Shown in pieces: positions 1 through 5,712 of a DNA stretch of 52,584 bases. Position 1 is the first letter of the stretch, and each line of letters starts with the position of its first letter. Made by a program: the position numbers and the translations under genes. The stretch is taken from assembly GCA_023955225.1 (NCBI GenBank), contig JAGSGJ010000010.1:1-52584 (forward strand), read 5' to 3'. The DNA is from Sulfurovum sp. Lineage in GTDB: Bacteria; Campylobacterota; Campylobacteria; Campylobacterales; Sulfurovaceae. The notes under the pieces were generated by a model. It was not told the origin of the DNA. It was given only the letters and a program-made list of their open reading frames with translations, and made no database searches.

Positions 1-2
1 CA

Positions 3-131
3 GATTACTCTGATCATGAAGATCATAGGGATAGGCATAGAGACGAAATTCTGGGACATGATGATTACGGGACAAGTTGTCATAATGATTTTAATGACCA
101 TAGAGATGAACATCGAGATAAATCTAGATGA
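3..131 (+). CDS. C-terminal tail of a His/Asp-rich protein (partial, cut by window edge)
   Basis: An open frame enters from the left edge and stops at TGA 129-131. The 42 visible residues are unusually rich in His, Asp and Arg, with recurring D-H-R-D-type stretches and one Cys, which suits a flexible metal-binding tail. The other two forward frames give less biased peptides. The family cannot be named because the rest of the gene lies outside the window. The composition bias is seen directly; that it is a real gene end is an inference. Confidence 0.35.
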   Translation, partial: DYSDHEDHRDRHRDEILGHDDYGTSCHNDFNDHRDEHRDKSR

Positions 132-372
132 TAAAGTATTTAAATTAAAGTTAGCAGATTAATCCATACATCTGGAGTCAGAACTTGTGTAAAGATTGAT
201 GGAATAATCTTGTAAATTTCAAATTTGTTACCCATGGAGGATTCCTTTGTGGGCCTTTCTAATTCTCATATTTGTAAATCAAAGCAAAAATTGTTATCAC
301 AACTGCCAATCCACATGCAGGTAAATAGAAATGCGAGCCTTTTTATCTGCCCACATTTTGCCTTGATTTAAT
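132..372. other. Intergenic stretch with no supported gene
   Basis: I see no convincing coding frame, promoter or RNA gene here. The segment near 229-246 (ttacccatggaggattcc) resembles the tRNA-end repeats at 373-390 and 474-491 in degraded form, so this may be the scar of an old recombination or integration at the tRNA locus. That is inference only. Confidence 0.3.
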
Positions 373-390
373 TGTGACCCAAGGAGGACT
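373..390. repeat. Direct repeat, copy 1 (tRNA 3'-end-like)
   Basis: The 18 bases tgtgacccaaggaggact match copy 2 at 474-491 with a single A/G difference. In minus-strand sense both copies read like the last T-arm bases and 3' acceptor strand of a tRNA. Copy 2 is the actual 3' end of the tRNA-Arg gene. Confidence 0.7.
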
Positions 391-426
391 TCCCGGTGTT
401 ACACTGCCGTTTCAGCCGGGATCCTC
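384..426. other. Stable hairpin, possibly a degraded tRNA (Glu-like) remnant
   Basis: GAGGA 384-388 pairs with TCCTC 422-426 and CCCGG 392-396 pairs with CCGGG 416-420, giving a ten-pair stem with a small internal loop. Read on the minus strand, the stretch from about 437 to 374 contains pieces that resemble tRNA-Glu (gttag-gga, gtaacaccggg, gtcc, tgggtcac), but it lacks a TTCGA loop and a proper cloverleaf. It lies just beyond the tRNA operon terminator. It could be a tRNA pseudogene or a small structured RNA. Confidence 0.3.
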
Positions 427-442
427 TAACATTGTCCAATAA

Positions 443-468
443 AAAAGGCCACCAATTGGCGGCCTTTT
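443..468 (-). terminator. Rho-independent terminator of the tRNA operon
   Basis: AAAAGGCCaCC 443-453 and GGcGGCCTTTT 458-468 form an 11-position stem with one mismatch and an AATT loop. On the minus strand it is followed by TTTTTT (complement of 441-446). It is placed directly after the last tRNA of the operon and also carries a T-run in the plus direction. Confidence 0.8.
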
Positions 469-473
469 CAATC

Positions 474-491
474 TGTGACCCAGGGAGGACT
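474..491. repeat. Direct repeat, copy 2 (3' end of tRNA-Arg)
   Basis: tgtgacccagggaggact differs at one base from 373-390, with the copies 101 bp apart. It forms the 3' acceptor strand and part of the T-arm of the tRNA-Arg gene. Confidence 0.7.
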
Positions 492-549
492 CGAACCCCC
501 AACCCTCAGATCCGAAGTCTGATGCTCTATCCAATTGAGCCACAAGCGC
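476..549 (-). tRNA. tRNA-Arg (anticodon TCG) with mismatched acceptor stem
   Basis: On the minus strand the D-arm (GCTC/GAGC), anticodon arm (TCAGA, loop CTTCGGA, TCTGA; anticodon TCG) and T-arm (GGGGG, TTCGAGT, CCTCC) are all intact. The 5' acceptor strand is GCGCTTG, so the 3' strand should read CAAGCGC. Instead it reads CTGGGTC followed by ACA, so the acceptor does not pair and no CCA is encoded. The two neighbouring tRNAs have perfect acceptors and encoded CCA. This is the third gene of a Pro-His-Arg operon. It is either a pseudogene or chimeric gene, or an assembly artefact. Confidence 0.7.
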
Positions 550-587
550 TTCTTCATATTGGGTGGTTACCCGATTAATTTCTAATA

Positions 588-664
588 TGGGGTAGGCGAC
601 GGGACTCGAACCCGCGACAACCAGTACCACAAACTGGCGCTCTACCAACTGAACTACGCCTACC
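588..664 (-). tRNA. tRNA-His (anticodon GTG)
   Basis: The cloverleaf reads on the minus strand: acceptor GTAGGCG pairs with CGCCTAC, the extra 5' G at 664 faces discriminator C at 591 as expected for tRNA-His, the anticodon arm is CCAGT-TTGTGGT-ACTGG, and the T-loop is TTCGAGT. CCA is encoded (588-590). It is the middle gene of the operon. Confidence 0.96.
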
Positions 665-706
665 ATAATTAAATGATTATTTATTATTACATGTTAAATA
701 TCTAAA

Positions 707-783
707 TGGTCGGAGTGAAAGGACTCGAACCTTCGACCCCCTGGTCCCAAACCAGGTGCGCTACCAGACTGCGCTACACTCCG
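707..783 (-). tRNA. tRNA-Pro (anticodon TGG)
   Basis: On the minus strand the acceptor CGGAGTG pairs with CACTCCG, the anticodon arm is CCTGG-TTTGGGA-CCAGG (anticodon TGG), the T-loop is TTCGAGT, discriminator A is at 710, and CCA is encoded at 707-709. It is the first gene of the Pro-His-Arg operon, 39 bases downstream of the promoter -10. Confidence 0.96.
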
Positions 784-821
784 TTACTTCAAACCTAGAC
801 ATCAGGTTAAAAAGGAACGCA

Positions 822-850
822 ATTATAGTCAAAAGGTTTCCATTTGTCAA
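822..850 (-). promoter_or_regulatory. Consensus sigma-70 promoter of the tRNA operon
   Basis: On the minus strand TTGACA (845-850) and TATAAT (822-827) are separated by exactly 17 bases. Both hexamers match the consensus fully, as expected for a stable-RNA operon. Transcription should start near 815, about 30 bases before tRNA-Pro. Confidence 0.85.
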
Positions 851-919
851 TAGATTTTCGAAAAAAGACAAAAAATATTTTTTTTACACCTAAATTAGAG
901 GACTTTAGGCGTTAATCAG

Positions 920-925
920 TATAAT
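920..925 (+). promoter_or_regulatory. -10 element upstream of the AGCS symporter
   Basis: TATAAT lies 27 bases before the start codon at 953. I find no good -35. The predicted leader is short and carries the ribosome-binding site agggtaa. Confidence 0.5.
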
Positions 926-952
926 AATCCCATCTTCATGCCAGGGTAACAT

Positions 953-2419
953 ATGAACAGTATATTTGAACAAATTAATAGCCTCTTGGGCTCCATCTTC
1001 TTCTTCGACATCTTTTTTGGCAGTATGGAAGGCACAAGTATGCCTTTTATTGTTGCATGGCTTATTGTGGGAGGGGTTTTTCTTACCTTTCGTTTTGGCT
1101 TTATCAATATACGTATGTTTTCTCATGCCTTTAAAATAATCACAGGTAAATACAAAACGGCTGATGATGTAGGTGAAATCACCCCTTTCCAGTCTTTAAC
1201 GACAGCTTTGTCTGCAACCGTAGGACTCGGAAACATCGCTGGAGTTGCCATCGCCATTGCCGTGGGTGGTCCAGGTGCTACTTTTTGGATGATATTGGCA
1301 GGGTTCTTTGGTATGACACTTAAATTTACAGAAGTAACACTTGCACAAATTTACCGGGAAACAAGACCTGATGGCCGTATCATGGGTGGAGCGATGCAGT
1401 ATCTGTCCAAGGGACTCGCCTCTAAAGGACATGTCAAACTGGGAAAAGTACTTGCTGTCATGTTTGCAGTACTTGCTATCGGGGGATCTTTGGGTGCAGG
1501 TAATGCCTTCCAGACCTCACAGGCTATGGGAGCATTGTCTGAACGTGTTCCTTTCTTTCATGAGTATCCGATCGTATTTGGTTTTATCATGGCAACGCTT
1601 GTAGGATTTGTTATTATTGGTGGGATTAAACGTATCGCCAGCACCGCAGAAAAAATCGTTCCTGCCATGGTACTTATCTATTTGATCGCATCCTTATGGA
1701 TACTCATTACAAATGCTTCCCAAGTGCCTGCTGCCATCTCAACCATCTTTCATGAAGCCTTTGCCCCTACTGCTGCTGCAGGTGGCCTTATCGGGGTACT
1801 TGTACAAGGTTTTAAACGTGCTGCCTTCTCAAGTGAAGCCGGGATAGGTTCCGCTGCCATCGTGCACTCTACTGCCTCGGTAAAATACCCTGTCAGACAA
1901 GGGATGGTTGCACTTTATGAACCGTTTATTGATACGATCGTTATCTGTAGTATGACAGCGCTTGTTATCGTCACTACAGGTGTCTATGATCCTAGTGGAG
2001 AGTTTGCCAACCTTGTAGCTACCAAACAAGGTGCTGCGCTTACAGCAGCAGCGTATGGAACTGTCATTTCATGGTTCCCTGTTATCTTGTCATTTTCCAT
2101 CGTACTTTTTGCTTTTTCTACTATGATCTCATGGTCATATTATGGGGAACGTTCTTGGACATATCTGTTTGGAGAAAAATATACCCTGATTTATAAACTG
2201 ATCTTTGTTTCATTTACTGTCATCGCCTCGGTGACCAGTGCTTCTGCCCTGTTAGAGTTCTCAGATCTGCTCATCTTGTCGATGGCATTACCAAACCTCA
2301 TAGGGCTCTATATGCTGCAAGGGGATGTATACAATAACTTAAAAGCGTATCTTTCAAAATGGAAAAGTGGGGAGTTGGATAGAGAGTGTATAGAAAAAGG
2401 TGTGTGTAAACCTGAGTAG
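953..2419 (+). CDS. Alanine/glycine:cation symporter (AGCS family)
   Basis: A 488-residue inner-membrane protein that imports alanine or glycine together with Na+ or H+. The AGCS signature is clear at residues 82-120: LTTALSATVGLGNIAGVA, then a GGPGA segment and KFTEVTLAQIYR. Hydrophobic segments run through the whole length, matching the 10-11 helices and the usual 450-500 residue length of the family. The start ATG 953 follows agggtaa at a good distance. The gene is monocistronic and convergent with purM, with a hairpin between them. The exact amino acid and coupling ion cannot be read from the sequence. Confidence 0.92.
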   Translation: MNSIFEQINSLLGSIFFFDIFFGSMEGTSMPFIVAWLIVGGVFLTFRFGFINIRMFSHAFKIITGKYKTADDVGEITPFQSLTTALSATVGLGNIAGVAIAIAVGGPGATFWMILAGFFGMTLKFTEVTLAQIYRETRPDGRIMGGAMQYLSKGLASKGHVKLGKVLAVMFAVLAIGGSLGAGNAFQTSQAMGALSERVPFFHEYPIVFGFIMATLVGFVIIGGIKRIASTAEKIVPAMVLIYLIASLWILITNASQVPAAISTIFHEAFAPTAAAGGLIGVLVQGFKRAAFSSEAGIGSAAIVHSTASVKYPVRQGMVALYEPFIDTIVICSMTALVIVTTGVYDPSGEFANLVATKQGAALTAAAYGTVISWFPVILSFSIVLFAFSTMISWSYYGERSWTYLFGEKYTLIYKLIFVSFTVIASVTSASALLEFSDLLILSMALPNLIGLYMLQGDVYNNLKAYLSKWKSGELDRECIEKGVCKPE

Positions 2420-2424
2420 TATTT

Positions 2425-2454
2425 GACATGTGAAATGCACATGTCATGTGTTTT
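2425..2454. terminator. Bidirectional terminator between AGCS gene and purM
   Basis: GACATGTG 2425-2432 and CACATGTC 2438-2445 form a perfect 8-bp stem with a 5-base loop, followed by atgtgTTTTaaaa. It sits in the 53-bp gap between two convergent genes. Confidence 0.6.
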
Positions 2455-2472
2455 AAAAGCAAGGAAGATGGA

Positions 2473-3468
2473 TTAAACCATCTCCACACCCTTTTCACCA
2501 TGTGCAAGCGCACCGATAACATAACCGTCTGTGTTTGCAAGTACGGCATCTACATTTTCAGGTTCTACAACCCATACCATTCCTACACCCATGTTAAAGG
2601 CTCTGTACATCTCTTCTTCATCCACATATTGGCCCATAAATTCAAAGATCGGAAGTACTTTGATACTCTCTTTGTTTACAATGGCTCTCATACCGTCTGG
2701 AAGGACTCTAGGAAGGTTTTCTACGATTCCTCCACCCGTAATGTGGGCTAAGGCTTTTACATGCTCTTTATTGGCTTTATACTCTTTTACGTAGATACGT
2801 GTTGGTTCAAGCAGAGTCTCTACCAGTGGTTTACCTTCAAACTCAGTTTCAAGGCTCATGCCAAGTTTGTCAAAAAGCAGTTTTCTCACCAAAGAATATC
2901 CGTTTGAATGCACACCTGAACTTGGCATAGCAATGAGGATCTGCCCCTCTTTCACGTTTGCTACGGTATCCATCTCTGAACGTTCTGCTATACCTACAGC
3001 AAATCCTGCAAGGTCAAAGTCATCATCTGAATACATACCTGGCATTTCAGCTGTTTCACCACCGACAAGTGCACATTCAGATCTGCGACAACCCTCTGCG
3101 ATACCTGCAACTACATCTTTTGCATTCTCAGGAAGCAATTTACCCGTTGCATAGTAGTCCAAGAAGAACATTGGTGTTCCGTTGTTACAAATAAGGTCGT
3201 TTACACACATTGCCACAAGGTCAATACCCACTGTGTCAAGTTTCCCGCTCTCTATAGCGATACGAAGCTTCGTACCCACACCATCTGTAGCAGAAAGGAT
3301 CACTGGTTCTTTATACCCCGTTGGCAGTGCATACGCACCGGCAAATGAACCGATACCACCGATAACATTTTTATCGAAAGTAGATTTTACATCTGCTTTT
3401 ATTGCTTCTACGAACGCATTACCCGCATCGATATCTACACCGGCATCTTTATATGATATATTTGACAT
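2473..3468 (-). CDS. purM: Phosphoribosylformylglycinamidine cyclo-ligase (AIR synthase)
   Basis: Converts FGAM to AIR with ATP, the fifth step of purine synthesis, in the cytoplasm. The 331 residues show the PurM hallmarks: SYKDAGVDIDAGNAFV at the N-terminus, a GGFG-like glycine run, the ATDGVGTKLRIA segment (residues about 59-71), the MCVNDLICNNGTPMFFLDYYATGKL block (about 86-110) and GGETAEMPGMY. Length is normal. The start codon overlaps the stop of the upstream DUF2892 gene (TAATG), so the two are probably translationally coupled. Confidence 0.97.
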   Translation of the reverse strand: MSNISYKDAGVDIDAGNAFVEAIKADVKSTFDKNVIGGIGSFAGAYALPTGYKEPVILSATDGVGTKLRIAIESGKLDTVGIDLVAMCVNDLICNNGTPMFFLDYYATGKLLPENAKDVVAGIAEGCRRSECALVGGETAEMPGMYSDDDFDLAGFAVGIAERSEMDTVANVKEGQILIAMPSSGVHSNGYSLVRKLLFDKLGMSLETEFEGKPLVETLLEPTRIYVKEYKANKEHVKALAHITGGGIVENLPRVLPDGMRAIVNKESIKVLPIFEFMGQYVDEEEMYRAFNMGVGMVWVVEPENVDAVLANTDGYVIGALAHGEKGVEMV

Positions 3469-3692
3469 TAGTTGTTGTCCTTTTCATTAGTTTCTTCACA
3501 TTTACACGCAGGGAAAATCTTTTTAAGCACAATAAGCCCTGGACAAAATCCTGTCAACCCTGCGAGGACAAGCATCACCATCATGGCAAATTGTAAAATA
3601 AACGCAGCTGCATACATACCAGAACCTGCTAAACCCATAACAAACCCCAGTATACTCGCCTGTATTAAACGTTGTATCTTTTCAGCACACAT
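3468..3692 (-). CDS. Small inner-membrane protein, DUF2892 (YgaP-type) family
   Basis: A 74-residue protein with two hydrophobic helices (about residues 10-32 and 33-55) separated by a glycine-rich turn. It ends with the family-typical segment GLTGFCPGLIVLKKIFPACKC. In other bacteria this domain occurs alone or fused to rhodanese domains, which suggests a link to sulfur handling, but no activity is established for the stand-alone form. Three Cys residues lie near the C-terminus. The start ATG follows AAGGATTTTTAA. It is the first gene of a two-gene operon with purM. Confidence 0.8.
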   Translation of the reverse strand: MCAEKIQRLIQASILGFVMGLAGSGMYAAAFILQFAMMVMLVLAGLTGFCPGLIVLKKIFPACKCEETNEKDNN

Positions 3693-3720
3693 TTAAAAAT
3701 CCTTATTAGAAATTGGGCGT

Positions 3721-3726
3721 ATTATA
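3721..3726 (-). promoter_or_regulatory. -10 element of the DUF2892-purM operon
   Basis: TATAAT on the minus strand (ATTATA on plus), 28 bases before the start codon at 3692. The predicted leader is about 20 bases and holds the ribosome-binding site aagga. Confidence 0.55.
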
Positions 3727-3838
3727 TCCAATTTTAGCTGTTTAACTTCCGTTGTCATCGTGTTCTCCCCCACTGAAGGGCCACACTTCTGTTTAGATTA
3801 AGAATGAAGTTTTCGTCCCAACTCTTTTATTATGGAGT

Positions 3839-3866
3839 ACATATTTGGGCAAAGCCCAAGCTATGT
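3839..3866. repeat. Inverted repeat downstream of the MTH1187-like gene
   Basis: ACATA/TATGT and TTGGGC/GCCCAA nest around an AAA loop, giving an 11-pair hairpin with a small bulge. It lies 34 bases beyond the stop of the minus-strand gene at 3900. There is no T-run on either side, so it is at best a weak terminator. Nothing else is visible between 3759 and 3899. Confidence 0.4.
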
Positions 3867-3899
3867 CTCTTCAGCAGAGTGCTCACACGACTTGTCCTG

Positions 3900-4214
3900 T
3901 TATGAATTTAGCTTGCGACCTAATTTCTCTTCTACTGCATTTACTTTGTTGCCCAATCTACCCACTGGGCCATCACGCCAATCAATCTTTATGGAGCTAT
4001 AGACACGACCGCAATCTTTTTGAAGCTCTTCGTAAGCTTTATTAATAACATTCAATACCTCTTCAACCGTTTCACCTTCAATTATAGTCCCCATAGGGGT
4101 AAGTTGATACGCTAAACCACTTTTATCTACGATGTCTAGAACCCTTGCTACAAAGGCACTTTTACTTTGGGTTTTTTCGGTGGGGAACATACTGAATTCT
4201 ACTAATGCTGACAT
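3900..4214 (-). CDS. MTH1187-family thiamine-binding protein (UPF0045)
   Basis: A 104-residue cytoplasmic protein of the small ferredoxin-like family whose members bind thiamine or HMP. Visible family features are the N-terminal ALVEFSMFPT strand, the central LTPMGTIIEGE motif (about residues 41-51) and the VNAVEEKLG C-terminal helix. I chose ATG 4214 rather than ATG 4220 because AAGGA lies 5 bases upstream of 4214. The gene is divergent from an HI0933-like flavoprotein across a palindromic pair of -10 elements. Its physiological role is unknown. Confidence 0.85.
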   Translation of the reverse strand: MSALVEFSMFPTEKTQSKSAFVARVLDIVDKSGLAYQLTPMGTIIEGETVEEVLNVINKAYEELQKDCGRVYSSIKIDWRDGPVGRLGNKVNAVEEKLGRKLNS

Positions 4215-4252
4215 AATCATCCTTCTTCGTTTGTTTATTTTTCATGTTATAA

Positions 4253-4273
4253 CAGATTATAGGTTATAATCTG
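4253..4273. promoter_or_regulatory. Palindromic divergent promoter
   Basis: CAGATTATA 4253-4261, centre GGT, TATAATCTG 4265-4273 is a perfect 9-bp inverted repeat that contains one TATAAT on each strand, 3 bp apart and pointing outward. The minus element serves the gene starting at 4214 and the plus element the gene starting at 4353. Because the -35 region of each lies in the other's transcribed part, the two probably compete. Confidence 0.6.
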
Positions 4274-4352
4274 CCATATAAACCCGAACTATGTCATATG
4301 ATTATGATAATTACTAGTTTTATGATTTCTATGTCATAGTCCAGGGTAAAGG

Positions 4353-5570
4353 ATGAAAATGGTTGATATGATTGTTGTAGGTGCAGGGGCAGCAGGGCTC
4401 ATCGCTGCCATCACTTCTGCAAGAGCAGGGCAAAAGATCATAGTACTGGAACAAAATACTAAAATCGGTAAAAAAATCTTGGTCTCTGGCAACGGAAAAT
4501 GTAACATAGACAACAAATACATCACCACAAACCGTTTTCATGGACAAAACCCTGATTTTATAAAAAAAGTTTTGGAGGGTTATGGCGTTGAAATAGTAGA
4601 AAACTTTTTCACATCCATAGGACTTGAACTTATAGAAGGCAAAGAGGGCAAAATGTTTCCTATGTCTCTACAGGCTAGTTCTGTGGTTGAACTACTTGAA
4701 TATGAAGCTAAAAGATCAGGGGTAGAGATCATATGTGACGGTGCTGTAACATCCATAAGTAAGGAAGCTGATACTTTTACTGTAGAAACGTCTCAAGGAA
4801 CTAAGCGTTGTAAAAAACTCCTCTTGGCTTCCGGTTCACCTGCAGCACCACAACTTGGCGGTTCCAACTCCGGATACGCCTTTGCCACAAAAATGGGACA
4901 TAGCCTCATACCACGCCACCCTTCACTTGTACAACTATGTTCAGAAGAACCCTGGGTTAAAGCATGTGCAGGAGTAAAGGTAGCTGGAGTAGCACAACTC
5001 TACGCCAACGGCGAGTACATCACAGAAAAAAAAGGTGATTTACTTTTCACAAACTACGGCATAAGTGGTCTCGCTATCTTGGATCTTAGTCGAGAAGTCA
5101 GTACAAGACTGGCAAATTTTGACTACTGTGAACTGAACATGGACCTCATGCCAGAACTAAGTAAAGAAAAACTCACCAACTTACTACTAAGTCGTATACA
5201 AGAGGAGAGTGAAAAACCTATAGTAATATGGCTTCAAGGTGTACTGAACAAAAAACTCATCTCTATCATTTTAGAACAGTCGAAGTGTAAGGCTAAACAA
5301 GAGAATGACTTAAACAGAAAAGAAATTGGGAAACTCGTCTACGCTATCAAAAACCTAAAACTCTCTATCAACGACACCAAAGGTTTCAAAGGTGCAGAAG
5401 TGGCCACAGGCGGCATCAACACCACTGAAGTAAACCCACAAACAATGGAGTCAGAACGTGTATCTAATCTTTATTTCGCAGGAGAAATACTCGATGTCGA
5501 TGGAGACAGGGGAGGGTTTAATTTTCACTTTGCTTGGGTGAGTGGCTTACGCGCAGGAAATAGTCTATAA
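4353..5570 (+). CDS. NAD(P)/FAD-dependent oxidoreductase, HI0933/BaiN-like (YhiN) family
   Basis: A 405-residue flavoprotein. The N-terminal Rossmann fingerprint VVGAGAAGLIAA (about residues 8-19), an acidic strand end at VLEQN and the family-specific GKKILVSGNGKCNI block (about 40-53) identify the HI0933 family. A second FAD contact, NLYFAGEILDVDGDRGGFN, lies near the C-terminus. The family's substrate is mostly unknown, although some members reduce bile-acid or unsaturated intermediates. The start could be ATG 4353 or ATG 4359; a run aaagga lies 5 bases before the second. Confidence 0.9.
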   Translation: MKMVDMIVVGAGAAGLIAAITSARAGQKIIVLEQNTKIGKKILVSGNGKCNIDNKYITTNRFHGQNPDFIKKVLEGYGVEIVENFFTSIGLELIEGKEGKMFPMSLQASSVVELLEYEAKRSGVEIICDGAVTSISKEADTFTVETSQGTKRCKKLLLASGSPAAPQLGGSNSGYAFATKMGHSLIPRHPSLVQLCSEEPWVKACAGVKVAGVAQLYANGEYITEKKGDLLFTNYGISGLAILDLSREVSTRLANFDYCELNMDLMPELSKEKLTNLLLSRIQEESEKPIVIWLQGVLNKKLISIILEQSKCKAKQENDLNRKEIGKLVYAIKNLKLSINDTKGFKGAEVATGGINTTEVNPQTMESERVSNLYFAGEILDVDGDRGGFNFHFAWVSGLRAGNSL

Positions 5571-5637
5571 AAATAGTAATTTATTTCCAAAATATATCGA
5601 AAAAGCAATAGTCTTTTAGTTTAGTGTAGATTTGAGG

Positions 5638-5712
5638 GTTGTTGAGAGGGCGCATACGGTCAGTATGTGACCGGACAAACTCCCTCGAAGATGCAGTGAA
5701 ATCAAAGAACTA
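5638..5712. repeat. Structured intergenic element, possible dispersed repeat
   Basis: GAGGG (5646-5650) and CCCTC (5682-5686 region) enclose a second hairpin, CGGTC-agtatgt-GACCG, so two stems are nested. The element lies between convergent genes (HI0933-like and typA) and ends at the typA stop codon. It has no T-run. The remaining bases of the gap (5571-5637) are AT-rich and featureless. Confidence 0.45.

Noticed and set aside
412..666. Minus-strand protein reading through the tRNA-Arg and tRNA-His genes
   Set aside because: The peptide is the well-known false translation of tRNA genes; the region is tRNA and spacer.
3693..3758. A 21-residue minus-strand open frame with a possible ribosome-binding site ending right at the DUF2892 start codon
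   Set aside because: The DUF2892 -10 element lies inside it, so it would not be transcribed intact; it covers the promoter and leader of the next gene.
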